Shown here: piece after piece, positions 1 through 8,985 of the stretch | Layout of the letters: every line of letters starts with the position of its first letter | How positions within the stretch are numbered: position 1 is the stretch's first letter | Source of the DNA: Bifidobacterium sp. ESL0682 | GTDB lineage: Bacteria > Actinomycetota > Actinomycetes > Actinomycetales > Bifidobacteriaceae | DNA length: 64,000 bases | Assembly: GCF_029392815.1 (NCBI RefSeq) | Contig: NZ_CP113942.1 | Coordinates: 930,001-994,000, forward strand | Direction of reading: 5' to 3' | The notes under the pieces: model-generated | The model's database searches: none | What the model was told of the DNA's origin: nothing | Seen by the model: the letters and a program-made list of their open reading frames with translations, nothing else | Translations under genes and position numbers: made by a program

Positions 1-91
1 CAGGCTTGGCGCGGTCACGGGTCAATGGCATCAGACGCGTACCTTCGCCTCCGGCCAATACGATGGCCAGTACTTTAGGATTCTTCGCCAT
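1..91 (-). CDS. glgC: Glucose-1-phosphate adenylyltransferase, N-terminus only
   Basis: Only the first 30 codons lie in the window; the rest runs off the left edge. The protein begins [20 protein letters not shown], which carries the LAGGxGTRL nucleotide-binding loop of sugar nucleotidyltransferases, followed by [10 protein letters not shown] as in actinobacterial GlgC. The family makes ADP-glucose from glucose-1-phosphate and ATP, the donor for glycogen synthesis. The start is supported by an AGGAGG ribosome binding site on the minus strand about six bases upstream. A glgA homologue lies about 31 kb away, so the two glycogen genes are not adjacent. Other NDP-sugar pyrophosphorylases share this loop; the RDRAKP continuation favours GlgC. 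Confidence 0.8.
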   Translation of the reverse strand, partial: MAKNPKVLAIVLAGGEGTRLMPLTRDRAKP

Positions 92-278
92 TCAATACCT
101 CCTGATCACCGTTTCCTGTCGGCCGCTTCCGATTTCTGGCCTCAGCACAGGTGCCAATGTGAATCGTTCTCACGCCACCTGTACGGCCGTGAGATGTTCA
201 TCTTTGCACACGACCTTATTCTAATCATCACTGTATCGGATTGAGCAGACGTGAAACGCCCGAGAATGAACGAAACGT

Positions 279-1210
279 CTAGTTTTGCTTGACTCTTGTG
301 GCGTAGAAGGCAACAGCGCTGGAAGCGGCCACATTGAGACTGTCGACGCCATTGCTCATGGGGATCTTGACGGTCAGATCGGTGTTGGCGATGGTGCGGT
401 GCGAAAGCCCGTCGCCTTCCGTGCCGAAGACAAGGGCGAGTTTGTCGATATGATCGTGTTCATCCGATTCGTTGTCGAGTCGTCTCGTCAATTCGTCAAG
501 ACTGATGGAATCATCGGTCAATGCCATGGCCACGGTGGTGAAACCGAGGTCGTTCAGTTCCTTCAGTCCTTGCGTCGGCCAATATTTGCGATCTTCTTCT
601 TTGGTGTGTTTCCCAGATTCGGCGTCATCGACCTTCGCAGAGCCAGCAAGTGTTTCGGCATCGATACGGGTCCAAGGCACTTGGAAAACGGTACCCATCG
701 AAACGCGCGCTGCACGGCGGTAAAGGGGTCTCCGCAGGAAGGCGTGACCAAAACCGCATCGACATCGAGTGCAGCCGCAGAGCGCATAATCGCGCCGACA
801 TTGGTGTGGTCGACGATATTTTCCATCACCGCAATCCGGCGGGCGTCCTTGCAAAGCTCAGCAACGGTTGGCAGTTTCCAGCGGCGCATCGCGGCCAGCG
901 CTCCGCGATGGAGACGGTAGCCGGTCAGCTTTTTGAGTTGTTCAGGTGACGCTACATAGACCGGAACATTGTCGCCCCAGCGCTTGTTGATACGCTCGAA
1001 CATATCCTCCATACCGGCAAGCCAAGGTTCTTCGACGAGCAGGGAGACGGGCTCACGTCCCGCCGCCAGCGCCCGGTCGATGACCTTTGGCGATTCGGCG
1101 ATGAAAATGCCCTTTTGGGGTTCGAGTCGATTGCGCAGCTGTGCCTCGGTAAGGCTTACATATGCGGCCACCCGTTCGTCGTCGAAAGAATCGATGTTGA
1201 TGATGCGCAT
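279..1210 (-). CDS. TrmH/SpoU-family RNA 2'-O-methyltransferase (apparent frameshift near 725-728)
   Basis: This is a SpoU (SPOUT-class) methyltransferase that would 2'-O-methylate a nucleotide of rRNA or tRNA using S-adenosylmethionine. The N-terminal half reads to SCGDPF in one frame; the C-terminal half (RVSMGTVFQVPW, then LVFGTEGDGLS and IPMSNGVDSLNVAAS) continues in another. Motif 1 (NVGAIMRSAAAL), motif 2 (GTEGDGLS) and motif 3 (DSLNVAASSAV) are all present once the frames are joined, giving about 310 residues, slightly long for the family. The join is at a run of four G on the plus strand (725-728), where one base is missing, so a base-calling error is likelier than a dead gene. The start is supported by AGAGGA upstream. 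The target nucleotide cannot be told from sequence. Confidence 0.8.
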
Positions 1211-1315
1211 GCGTTACCGTCCTCTTGATGGCGAAGCTACTGATGAAAACCGTGCCCTGGTTGCGACCGAGGTATTCAAATCGGATTCGAATCCAACTTG
1301 GGGAGTGGCTGGATA

Positions 1316-1350
1316 CACTAAGACCCCTTGGAAACCAAGGGGTCTTAGTG
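1316..1350 (-). terminator. Perfect 16-bp hairpin downstream of tRNA-Leu
   Basis: CACTAAGACCCCTTGG (1316-1331) and its exact complement (1335-1350) enclose a 3-base loop. It lies 11 bases past the 3' end of tRNA-Leu(GAG) on the minus strand. No strong U tract follows on that strand, so this would be a terminator of the kind without a U tract, or a processing structure. The symmetry means it could also act on the other strand, where TTAGGTTTTC follows. Confidence 0.7.
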
Positions 1351-1361
1351 TTAGGTTTTCG

Positions 1362-1450
1362 TGCCCAGGACGGGAGTTGAACCCGTACTCCTGTAAAATT
1401 ATAGGAACTAGCACCTCAAGCTAGCGCGTCTACCATTCCGCCACCTGGGC
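1362..1450 (-). tRNA. tRNA-Leu(GAG)
   Basis: Read on the minus strand, the acceptor stem GCCCAGG (1444-1450) pairs with CCTGGGC (1363-1369), with discriminator A at 1362. The D arm begins GGCGGAATGGTAGACGCG as in leucine tRNAs. The anticodon stem CTAGC/GCTAG holds the loop TTGAGGT, giving anticodon GAG. A long variable arm (class II) and the T arm GGGTTCAACTCCC complete an 89-nt molecule. CCA is not encoded. It reads CUC and CUU leucine codons. Confidence 0.95.
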
Positions 1451-1684
1451 AGGTGTCGTTTAAGCAACAGATAGAACTATACACCATTCCGGCGCCGTTT
1501 GGCATATCGGTGTGTCGAACGGCATTTATCGGATTCGCAATATCCGATTTATTTCCGTTGCATTGTCGCGAATATGGTATCCAGAGCTTGAATGATGGTT
1601 TCAAATCAAGCGGGCGAATATTCTTAACGGACACACGATAGAATAAGACCTTGTTCGTTGGATACACCGGAAATTGGGGACGAT

Positions 1685-3070
1685 ATGGCGAAAGCAGAGC
1701 AGTCGCGGAAAAGCAGTGGGAAACGTGGCGCACGTGTTGTCTTAGTCATATTGCTGGTGGTCGCGTTGGTCGTTGTTCTGGCAGTAGCACTCTTCAACCC
1801 TGCGTACTCCTATTACCGCAAGGGCATGGGCCAGTGCGTGCAGTGGGGGAATTCGTATAAGCTCTCTGCCGCACATTTGGATACGGTGATTTCGCAGGAT
1901 ACCGAGTTGGTCAGCCAAGCAGAATCGAACAGTGAATCACACTCAGAAACCGTATCAGGCCATACCCTTAAACAGGCGCAAAAAGCTTTGAAAACCGCGC
2001 AGAGTCAACGAAAGCAGGTTCTGGCTGAGGAATCCGCCAATCCTGTGATGGCATGCACGACCAAGCAATGGACGCCGAAGCTGAATGCTGAGACCGAACG
2101 CGAACGTGAATGGACAAACACGTTGCAACAGCAGATTGCAGCCTTGAACAAGGCCTTGCAACCGATGCTCGTCTTCCGAGACACCGACACCGAGGCTTCC
2201 AGAGCCGCTCAGATTGAACTGAAGTCTGTGGCCGCTGGCGTAGCAGGTTTTGCAACGTCTCAGAAAAATAGCATTGATACTGGAATCTTGGCACAGCTCA
2301 ACAAGCAGATTGAACAGGCAAACACCGATATCGCAAAAGCCGTTCCGTACTCCGTGTGCAAACGCGATGAAGATGCGCTCTATAATGCAGCAGACAAAGC
2401 CGTGGCTGCGCGCAACAAGGCCAAAGGCATCGATTGTGGTACACAACATTGCGTGGCGGTGACCTTCGACGACGGCCCGGACCCAACATTGACACCGAAA
2501 CTGGTAACCGACCTCACAGCCTCGAAAACCGACGCGACGTTCTTCGAGATGGGGCAGAAGGTGCAGGCAGATGGTGGAGCACTCGCGCGTCAGGTGTCGC
2601 AGGCCGGTTTCCCCGTAGAGAGCCACACGTGGAGTCATGAGGACCTGCCGGCCATCATGCAGAACCACCAAGAGCAGCAACAGATTGACGATACCGGCGA
2701 AGTCATCGGCTCGGCTACGGGACTTCCGGTCAATTTCGTTCGTCCCCCGCATGGAGCCACCGATGAAGTCAGCCGTACCTATATCGGACAACAGACCGGT
2801 GCCGCAATTGCCATGTATGGTGTGGATTCCTACGATTGGTCGAATGGGGCCACCTCGTCGTCCTTGACACGAAAGATCATGTCGCAGATCGAACCGGGGG
2901 CCATCGTCCTGATGCACGATATCCATCCGCATACTGTCGCGGCCGTGCCTGATGTTATTGCAAAACTTAGAAAGAAAGGCTATCGTTTCGTCACTATTCC
3001 GGAACTGACCGGCGAGTATCCGCGCGCCGGGGCGATTTACTATTCGCGTGACGATATCCTGCGGATGTGA
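1685..3070 (+). CDS. Membrane-anchored polysaccharide deacetylase (NodB domain)
   Basis: A 461-residue predicted cell-surface carbohydrate esterase (CE4/NodB family), probably acting on peptidoglycan or another N-acetylated glycan. A basic N-terminus is followed by one transmembrane anchor (about residues 15-38, rich in V and L). Residues 50-250 are an extracellular, charged, helical region with likely coiled coil and no family I recognise. The NodB domain runs from about 255 to 455: TFDDGPDP (motif 1, catalytic Asp pair), SHTWSH (metal-binding His motif), RPPHGA (motif 3), then DSYDW and IVLMHDIH (motifs 4 and 5). All catalytic residues appear intact. ATG at 1685 is preferred over the TTG at 1658 because GGGGA lies just upstream. 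It stands alone after the tRNA. Confidence 0.85.
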   Translation: MAKAEQSRKSSGKRGARVVLVILLVVALVVVLAVALFNPAYSYYRKGMGQCVQWGNSYKLSAAHLDTVISQDTELVSQAESNSESHSETVSGHTLKQAQKALKTAQSQRKQVLAEESANPVMACTTKQWTPKLNAETEREREWTNTLQQQIAALNKALQPMLVFRDTDTEASRAAQIELKSVAAGVAGFATSQKNSIDTGILAQLNKQIEQANTDIAKAVPYSVCKRDEDALYNAADKAVAARNKAKGIDCGTQHCVAVTFDDGPDPTLTPKLVTDLTASKTDATFFEMGQKVQADGGALARQVSQAGFPVESHTWSHEDLPAIMQNHQEQQQIDDTGEVIGSATGLPVNFVRPPHGATDEVSRTYIGQQTGAAIAMYGVDSYDWSNGATSSSLTRKIMSQIEPGAIVLMHDIHPHTVAAVPDVIAKLRKKGYRFVTIPELTGEYPRAGAIYYSRDDILRM

Positions 3071-3227
3071 CAGCTTCCTGGATGTCGTATGCTTCTAGAT
3101 CGTTTGTCTTTGTGGTGATTGTGTTTATGGACGATGCACTGTCTTATTGGGCGCTCGCAGATAAGTAAAAACTCGTTACCGATGTGAGCGCAAGACCGTT
3201 CGTCCGCGGTTCCGGTAGCCTTGAACT

Positions 3228-4025
3228 ATGACAAGTCCACTTTTTGTATTTGATGCCGAGCATGACGATGTGCCAGTCAACCGCGACGAGCTACGTGCGG
3301 GTTGGACCATCACCCTGCCTCCGGCCATCAAGCGGCATGCATTGGGGGCCATGCGTCTGCAGAACGGCGACAAACTTCAGCTTTCCGATGGACGTGGCTT
3401 GCGCATCGACGCCGAAGTGGCTGATACGCAGAACGGATTGGTCAAGGTTTCGGAATTTACTGCCGAAGAACAGCCGATTACCAGGCTCGCCTTGGTGCAG
3501 GCGCTCGCGAAAACCGGACATGACGAACAAGCCATCGATATGGCCACGCAGATTGGCGTGGATGAAGTGGTGCCATGGCAGGCCAATCGTTCGATTTCCA
3601 AGTGGAAGGCCGGGCGAACCGACCGCAAATGGGATCAGACGCTCGTTGCGGCCACGGAGCAATCCCGCCGGGCGTGGAAACCGACGCTTGACGATTGCGT
3701 CTCAAGCAAGCAAGTGGTGGCGATTTGCCGCCGTGCCTGTGTTCATCACGAGCTAGTGATTGTCTTGCATCAAGATGCGACTACGACGTGGGATGGCATC
3801 GAGCAGAAGGTTGCCGAGCTTGAGCAGCGCTGTCTTGACGATGGGAAACCTCGCAGGATTTATGTTGTGGTAGGACCTGAAGGTGGCATCAGTGATGACG
3901 AAGTCCAGCAATTCACCGATGCGGGTGCCGAAGTATGCGTGCTGGGCAGAAATATCATGCGAGCTTCGACGGCAGGCCCGGTGGCTTTGACGTTGCTTGC
4001 ACGTGCACTTGGTCGATTCGCCTGA
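3228..4025 (+). CDS. rsmE: 16S rRNA m3U1498 methyltransferase
   Basis: 265 residues, the normal size for RsmE, which N3-methylates U1498 of 16S rRNA in the assembled 30S subunit. The N-terminal PUA-like part contains RHALGAMRLQNGDKLQL. The C-terminal SPOUT knot has VVGPEGGISDDEV and LGRNIMRASTAG, the two hallmark SAM-binding loops. It lies about 100 bp upstream of a HIT gene and the phoH–ybeY–era run, a common actinobacterial neighbourhood of RNA-metabolism genes. The ribosome binding site before ATG 3228 is weak (CGGTAGCC). Confidence 0.9.
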   Translation: MTSPLFVFDAEHDDVPVNRDELRAGWTITLPPAIKRHALGAMRLQNGDKLQLSDGRGLRIDAEVADTQNGLVKVSEFTAEEQPITRLALVQALAKTGHDEQAIDMATQIGVDEVVPWQANRSISKWKAGRTDRKWDQTLVAATEQSRRAWKPTLDDCVSSKQVVAICRRACVHHELVIVLHQDATTTWDGIEQKVAELEQRCLDDGKPRRIYVVVGPEGGISDDEVQQFTDAGAEVCVLGRNIMRASTAGPVALTLLARALGRFA

Positions 4026-4122
4026 TGCTGCTGTATCGCCGAGCGTAAATTATCCGTGCGGGCTAATAGCATGGAGGAGTAGGGCGCAACTGCGTCCCGG
4101 AAGCTTTTAATAAGGAGCATAT

Positions 4123-4455
4123 ATGGCCGACGATTGCCTGTTCTGCAAGATCATTGCGGGCGAGGTCCCGAGCACCAAGGTGTACGAAGACGATACCACT
4201 TACGCATTCAAGGACGTCAACCCCAAGGCGAAGGTCCATGTGCTCATCGTGCCGAAGAAGCATTACGCCAATGTGGCCGAACTGGCCCAAGCCGATCCTG
4301 CCGAACTGGCTCACATTGTCGAGGTCGCCCAGTCCGTCGCCGACAAGGAATTCCATGGCGCCTATCGTCTCATCTTCAACACCGGTGAGGATGCCGGCCA
4401 ATCGGTATTCCATGTGCATGCGCATGTGCTGACCGGCGAGACGATGGAAGAGTAG
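4123..4455 (+). CDS. HIT-family (HINT-like) nucleotide hydrolase
   Basis: 110 residues. The family hydrolyses adenosine 5'-phosphoramidates and related nucleotide conjugates; the physiological substrate is usually unknown. It begins [15 protein letters not shown], with the CxxC zinc pair of HINT-type proteins, continues through [17 protein letters not shown], and ends with the catalytic triad HVHAHV (HxHxH). AAGGAG lies eight bases before the ATG. PhoH begins eight bases after its stop, so the two are probably co-transcribed. Confidence 0.9.
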   Translation: MADDCLFCKIIAGEVPSTKVYEDDTTYAFKDVNPKAKVHVLIVPKKHYANVAELAQADPAELAHIVEVAQSVADKEFHGAYRLIFNTGEDAGQSVFHVHAHVLTGETMEE

Positions 4456-4462
4456 GAGAGCG

Positions 4463-5749
4463 GTGGCCAGCGCAAAACGAGTCATCACCATCCCCACCGA
4501 GCTTGACCCCGTAGCTGTATTGGGTCCGGCCGATGAGGTGCTTGCCGAAGTGCAGCACGCCTTCCCCGAAGTCAACGTGTTTGTTCGGGGCAATCGCATC
4601 GAGATTTCCGCCTACAACAAACGCGACGACATTGAGGCCGACAAGGTCTCCGATGTGCTCAACAACATCATCGATGCGGCGTACAGGACTCCTGCCGACG
4701 CGATGAACGTTCGACGGATGCTTGAGGCCCGACAGATCGGCAAGAAGGCCGGACTGATGGGTGACGGTGGTCGCGGGCACGGTTATGCGCAACATTCGTA
4801 TACTCGCGGCTTCGCTGGTGCCGGCACCGGCTCACGGCCGCAATCGCATTCGTTCCAGAGCGATGAGGATTATTCCGAAGCAGGCAAGCGTGCCGGTGCA
4901 AACCGTCATGTTCCTGGAGTCATTGCGTTTGCCAACGGTGAACCGGTGCGTGCGAAAACCGCGGGTCAGGTTTTCTACGTTCGCGCCATCGATGCGAACA
5001 CGATTACGTTTGCTATCGGACCGGCGGGAACAGGCAAAACATATCTTGCCGTTGCCAAGGCGGTGCGTGCGTTTGAAGACGGACGGGTAAGCCGCATTAT
5101 CCTGACACGACCGGCTGTCGAGGCTGGTGAAAGCTTGGGCTATTTGCCCGGCACGTTGAACGACAAAGTCGACCCGTATCTGCGGCCGCTGTATGATGCG
5201 CTTTCCGACATGTTGGGTGCCGGCCAGATGCACCGTTACATGACCGATGGCACCATTGAAGTCGCGCCGCTCGCTTACATGCGAGGCCGTACGCTGAACG
5301 ATGCCTTTGTTATTCTGGATGAGGCGCAGAACACGACCGAGCAACAGATGAAGATGTTCCTTACACGTCTCGGGTTTAATACGAAAATGGTCATTACCGG
5401 CGACGTCACCCAGATTGATTTGGCGGTGCCGCATTCGGGGCTCAAATCCATCGAATCAATCCTTGGTGATATCGACGGCATCAGCTTTGCGCATCTCGGC
5501 GCGAAGGACGTGGTGCGTCACGAACTGGTCGGCAAAATCGTGCAGGCTTACGATACACACGCTGAACATACTGCTAGTGAAGCCGGACGCAAGGCTGGAC
5601 GTGCAATGTCCAAGTCTGCTAATGCCATGAAACAGCAAACGAATGCTGACAGTATCGTGAAGTCGCAAACAGAACCAGATGAGGGCACCCATTCGGTATC
5701 TGAATCTTTGAAAGACGAATCAGACCAAAGCGGAAAGGAACGCCGTTGA
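4463..5749 (+). CDS. PhoH-family ATPase
   Basis: A 428-residue PhoH-like cytoplasmic P-loop ATPase of RNA metabolism. The N-terminal region (about 1-110) matches the PhoH N domain, and the ATPase core has Walker [12 protein letters not shown] (about residue 187), [15 protein letters not shown], Walker [12 protein letters not shown] and [10 protein letters not shown]. The last 60 residues are a hydrophilic, low-complexity tail. The start is GTG with AGGAG just before it. Its stop overlaps the TTG start of ybeY by four bases (TTGA), so the two are translationally coupled. PhoH next to YbeY is a very conserved arrangement. Confidence 0.9.
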   Translation: MASAKRVITIPTELDPVAVLGPADEVLAEVQHAFPEVNVFVRGNRIEISAYNKRDDIEADKVSDVLNNIIDAAYRTPADAMNVRRMLEARQIGKKAGLMGDGGRGHGYAQHSYTRGFAGAGTGSRPQSHSFQSDEDYSEAGKRAGANRHVPGVIAFANGEPVRAKTAGQVFYVRAIDANTITFAIGPAGTGKTYLAVAKAVRAFEDGRVSRIILTRPAVEAGESLGYLPGTLNDKVDPYLRPLYDALSDMLGAGQMHRYMTDGTIEVAPLAYMRGRTLNDAFVILDEAQNTTEQQMKMFLTRLGFNTKMVITGDVTQIDLAVPHSGLKSIESILGDIDGISFAHLGAKDVVRHELVGKIVQAYDTHAEHTASEAGRKAGRAMSKSANAMKQQTNADSIVKSQTEPDEGTHSVSESLKDESDQSGKERR

Positions 5750-6312
5750 GCGTCGAAGTCACCAATGAGACGGTCTGGCAGATCGATCCGAAACTCTTCT
5801 CCGACTTGGGTTTGTGGGTGATGGAACGCATGCAGGTGAGCACGCAGTCCGACCTGACTATCCTGTTCGTTGACCCTGATCCGATTGCCCAGCTGCACAT
5901 GCGCTGGATGCAGCTCGAAGGGCCGACCGACGTGATGAGCTTCCCGATGGATGAGTTGCGCCCAGGGGAGGACGGCAAGATCATGGAAGGCGTGCTCGGC
6001 GACATCGTTATCTGTCCGTGGGTCGCCCAGCAGCAGGCCGCGGCCGCCGGGCACTCGACGATGGACGAGATGATGCTTTTGACCGTCCATGGCATCCTGC
6101 ATCTCTTGGGGTACGATCATATCGACCCGGAGCAGGAACGGCAGATGTTCGGTCTGCAGCGCCAGCTGTTGCTGACGTTCTTTGCCATCCGCGACGAGCC
6201 GGTGCCGCAGGCGGTGCTGCCGGCAGGTTCCTCCGACTTGCTGGCCCAATGGGACGCGAACCATGCTTCGGGTCGCAATGATGATCAACCAGCACATGGT
6301 GAAAAGAACTAG
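5746..6312 (+). CDS. ybeY: Endoribonuclease YbeY (rRNA maturation)
   Basis: 188 residues. YbeY is a zinc-dependent endoribonuclease needed for 16S rRNA 3' maturation and 70S quality control. The metal site [11 protein letters not shown] (HxxxHxxxxxH) is intact, preceded by DVMSFPMDE, as in the family. The start is TTG at 5746 within the phoH stop codon (TTGA overlap), with GGAAAGGAA upstream as the binding site. The next gene follows after 14 bases. A C-terminal tail of about 35 residues past the core is polar and variable. Confidence 0.93.
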   Translation: MSVEVTNETVWQIDPKLFSDLGLWVMERMQVSTQSDLTILFVDPDPIAQLHMRWMQLEGPTDVMSFPMDELRPGEDGKIMEGVLGDIVICPWVAQQQAAAAGHSTMDEMMLLTVHGILHLLGYDHIDPEQERQMFGLQRQLLLTFFAIRDEPVPQAVLPAGSSDLLAQWDANHASGRNDDQPAHGEKN

Positions 6313-6326
6313 GAAGTACACAGAAT

Positions 6327-7733
6327 ATGGATACGTTGACCATTGTCACCGTGGTTGTGCTCATCATTGTGGCGGCGCTGCTGGTATGGCTGTCGCTGAT
6401 GATGGCGTCGAGTGAATCCGCCGTCTCACGTGTCACCAAGGCCAGTCTCAACAATCGCATCATCGAGATTCAGACCGACGATGAAGACCTTGGCAAATTC
6501 GTGCAGGCCAAGCAAGTCCGCAAGGTTCATAAGGTACAACGGCTCATTATCGACCGTTATGCCACAGCCGGTTCCTGCGCGTTCTTCCGCATCTTCTGCA
6601 ACGTGTTCGACGGAGCCTTGGTGGCGATTATCGTCATGTTGCTTTCCGAACCTTTGTGGGTCGCATTAGTCACAGGCCTGCTGTTTGCGCTGATTGTCGC
6701 TGTGGTATCTGTCCTGCTCCGCCCGCGTTCGGCAGGTGCTTCCAAACCGCTTGATGTGATGATGCGATTTTCAGGCATCATTTCGCTGGCTGTTGTGTTG
6801 ACACCATTCGCCAAGGCCGGAGAAGGCAAGGAACAGCGTAGGCGAGACAAGGAAGACGAGCTTTCAGACGACGAGGAACTGGAGAAGATCCAGCGCGAGC
6901 AGGGACGTGCTACCATCGACCGGTTGGTGGAGACCGATGATTTCGATCCGGAAGTGGCCGAAATGCTGCGCAATGTGCTCATGCTCTCCGACACGTTGAC
7001 GCGTGAAATCATGGTGCCGCGCACCGATATGATCTGTGTTGAGTCCGATTCCACGCTTGAACATTTCCTGCAGCTGTGCTCGCGTTCCGGCTTCTCTCGC
7101 ATCCCAATCATCGGCGAGGATGTCGACGACTTGGTCGGCATCGCCTATCTCAAGGATGCCGTACGCGCCACGGCCTTCAATCCAGAGGCCCGCACGCGCG
7201 AGGTGAAGTCTATCTGCCGTCAGCCAATGCTCGTACCGGAATCCAAGCCGGTCGATGACCTGTTCCATGAGATGCAGCGGACACGTCAGCATGTGGCCGT
7301 GGTGGTCGATGAATACGGCGGTATCGCCGGACTGGTCACCATCGAGGACGCCATCGAACAGATTGTTGGCGAGCTTGAGGATGAGCATGATCGCATCCAG
7401 CACACCGAGCCAAAGAAGATGGATGAGCACAAGTGGCAGATGCCCGCTCGCACGCCCATTGCCGACCTTGAGGAGCTATTCGAAGTCGATATCGACGAGG
7501 ATGACGTGGACACTGTCTATGGCCTCTTGACTAAGCTGCTTGGCCGTGTGCCGATCGTCGGTATGAGCGCGGTGACAAGAGGACTACGTCTGACTGCTGT
7601 CGATTCCGCCGGTCGACGCAAGAAGGTCTCCACCGTCGTGGTTGAACCGGTATCGTTGGAAACCGGAAATTATGAACATGAAACCGACGAAAACACGAAG
7701 CAGGACGCAAAGGAAAACGAAAAACATGACTGA
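6327..7733 (+). CDS. CNNM/CorC-type transporter with CBS pair (hemolysin-like)
   Basis: A 468-residue integral membrane protein of the CNNM/HlyC-CorC family, linked to divalent cation (Mg2+/Co2+) efflux or homeostasis. The N-terminal third has three or four hydrophobic segments (about residues 5-25, 85-105, 110-130 and 150-165), with ASSESAVSRVTKASL after the first. The CBS pair starts near residue 230 (MVPRTDMICVESD) and ends near 345 (VVVDEYGGIAGLVTIEDAIE), followed by a CorC_HlyC domain (residues 350-450) and a charged tail. The final eight bases overlap the start of era (ATGACTGA). Its position between ybeY and era is the standard actinobacterial order. Confidence 0.88.
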   Translation: MDTLTIVTVVVLIIVAALLVWLSLMMASSESAVSRVTKASLNNRIIEIQTDDEDLGKFVQAKQVRKVHKVQRLIIDRYATAGSCAFFRIFCNVFDGALVAIIVMLLSEPLWVALVTGLLFALIVAVVSVLLRPRSAGASKPLDVMMRFSGIISLAVVLTPFAKAGEGKEQRRRDKEDELSDDEELEKIQREQGRATIDRLVETDDFDPEVAEMLRNVLMLSDTLTREIMVPRTDMICVESDSTLEHFLQLCSRSGFSRIPIIGEDVDDLVGIAYLKDAVRATAFNPEARTREVKSICRQPMLVPESKPVDDLFHEMQRTRQHVAVVVDEYGGIAGLVTIEDAIEQIVGELEDEHDRIQHTEPKKMDEHKWQMPARTPIADLEELFEVDIDEDDVDTVYGLLTKLLGRVPIVGMSAVTRGLRLTAVDSAGRRKKVSTVVVEPVSLETGNYEHETDENTKQDAKENEKHD

Positions 7734-8712
7734 TAGCAAGAACAACGAACAGCAGACTGATGGCAAGGAACCGTATCGTTCCGGCTTTGTGGCGGTTGTA
7801 GGACGGCCGAACGTCGGTAAGTCCACGCTGATTAATTCGCTGATCGGCACACAGATCGCCATCGCTTCATCGCGTCCGGAAACTACTCGTAAGGCCATTC
7901 GTGGTATTCTCACCACTGACAACGCCCAGCTCGTGCTGGTAGATACTCCTGGCATCCACCGCCCACGCACACTGCTTGGTCAGCGTTTGAACGACGTGGT
8001 GGATGAGTCGCTGAGCGATGTGGACGAGATTGCGTTCCTCTTGCCCGCCGATCAGGAGATTGGGCCGGGAGACAAGCGTATCCTGAGCCGTCTGCGCAGC
8101 GAGTTCGCCCGCAAAGACGAGAAGACCGGCAAGTTTATCTGGAAAGTGCCGCTGATTGCCATCGTCACCAAAATCGACGAGCTCAACCGTCAGGAGCTGA
8201 TGGCCAAGCTTATCGAGATCAGCCAATTCGCTGACTTCACTGACGTGGTTCCGGTCAGCGCTCTGGAGCGCGACAACGTAGCCGAGGTCAAGCGCGTGCT
8301 TGTCGAGAACATGCCTGAAGGTCCGCAGATGTATCCCGACGATCAGATTACCGAGGAAAAGCCTGAGGACACCATCGCCGAGCTGGTGCGTGGTGCGTTC
8401 CTCGAAGAGCTGGACGACGAGCTGCCGCATTCGTTGGCAGTGGTCGTGGACTCCATCGACCGCCCCGGCGAATCCGACAATCCAGAAACCGAGGACGGCA
8501 AAGCTCACGTCCTGGTTTCCATCTACGTCGAGCGCGACTCCCAAAAGCCCATCATCATCGGCCATCGTGCCGAGCACCTGGTGCAAGTCAAGAAGCGCCT
8601 TCGCACTGCGGTCAACCGCATCGTAGGACAAAAGTCCAAGCTCGACCTCCACGTCAAGGTCGCCAAAGGCTGGCAGTCCGACCCCAAGCAGCTGGAGCGC
8701 TTGGGCTTCTAA
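7726..8712 (+). CDS. era: GTPase Era
   Basis: A 328-residue essential GTPase that binds the 3' end of 16S rRNA and assists 30S assembly. G1 GRPNVGKST is at about residues 26-34, then a G2 segment ending RPETTRKAIRG, G3 DTPGIH, G4 TKIDEL and G5 VSALERDN. The C-terminal KH domain includes VLVSIYVERDSQKPIIIGH. An upstream in-frame ATG at 7642 exists, but the ATG at 7726 with AAGGAAA before it, overlapping the previous stop by eight bases, gives the normal N-terminus. It is the last gene of this run; a strong hairpin follows. Confidence 0.95.
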   Translation: MTDSKNNEQQTDGKEPYRSGFVAVVGRPNVGKSTLINSLIGTQIAIASSRPETTRKAIRGILTTDNAQLVLVDTPGIHRPRTLLGQRLNDVVDESLSDVDEIAFLLPADQEIGPGDKRILSRLRSEFARKDEKTGKFIWKVPLIAIVTKIDELNRQELMAKLIEISQFADFTDVVPVSALERDNVAEVKRVLVENMPEGPQMYPDDQITEEKPEDTIAELVRGAFLEELDDELPHSLAVVVDSIDRPGESDNPETEDGKAHVLVSIYVERDSQKPIIIGHRAEHLVQVKKRLRTAVNRIVGQKSKLDLHVKVAKGWQSDPKQLERLGF

Positions 8713-8730
8713 TACACGCCGCACAAAATC

Positions 8731-8771
8731 ATGGAAACCGGGCTCTATGAAGTATAGAGTCCGGTTTCCAT
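8731..8771 (+). terminator. Hairpin terminator after era
   Basis: ATGGAAACCGG (8731-8741) pairs exactly with CCGGTTTCCAT (8761-8771), and CTCTAT pairs with ATAGAG inside it, leaving a 5-base loop. The stem is about 18 bp with one G·U pair. It starts 18 bases after the era stop. The following bases (CTGCTTG) are not a clear U tract. Confidence 0.75.
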
Positions 8772-8805
8772 CTGCTTGTAACAAATGAAGCAGCTTGGAA
8801 AATGG

Positions 8806-8844
8806 TTGGGCCGTTATTGGTCGTTGATACGAATAACGGCCCAA
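8806..8844. repeat. Inverted repeat, 13-bp arms, between era and the acyl-CoA synthetase gene
   Basis: TTGGGCCGTTATT (8806-8818) is exactly complementary to AATAACGGCCCAA (8832-8844), with a 13-base loop. It sits between two other hairpins in the convergent era/acyl-CoA synthetase gap. It is symmetric and could end transcription from either side; no protein-coding function is apparent. Confidence 0.55.
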
Positions 8845-8920
8845 TCGGTAATAGATTATTATTTATTGAGCTAGAGTGCTCAAATTTTGTCGCCTTTTAC
8901 AGTGATGTCGTCGGAGCTAA

Positions 8921-8965
8921 AGAAATCGGCTAGTGACGAGGAAACCCCATCACCAGCCGATTTCT
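8921..8965 (-). terminator. Hairpin terminator of the acyl-CoA synthetase gene
   Basis: AGAAATCGGCT (8921-8931) pairs with AGCCGATTTCT (8955-8965); an inner GTGA/TCAC pairing extends it. It lies 20 bases past the stop codon of the minus-strand acyl-CoA synthetase gene, the expected place for its terminator. Confidence 0.65.
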
Positions 8966-8985
8966 AAAATAGAAAGCTGTTTTAT

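Noticed and set aside
1283..1294. GGATTCGAATCC, resembling a tRNA T arm, near tRNA-Leu
   Set aside because: It is a simple palindrome with no matching acceptor, D or anticodon arms around it.
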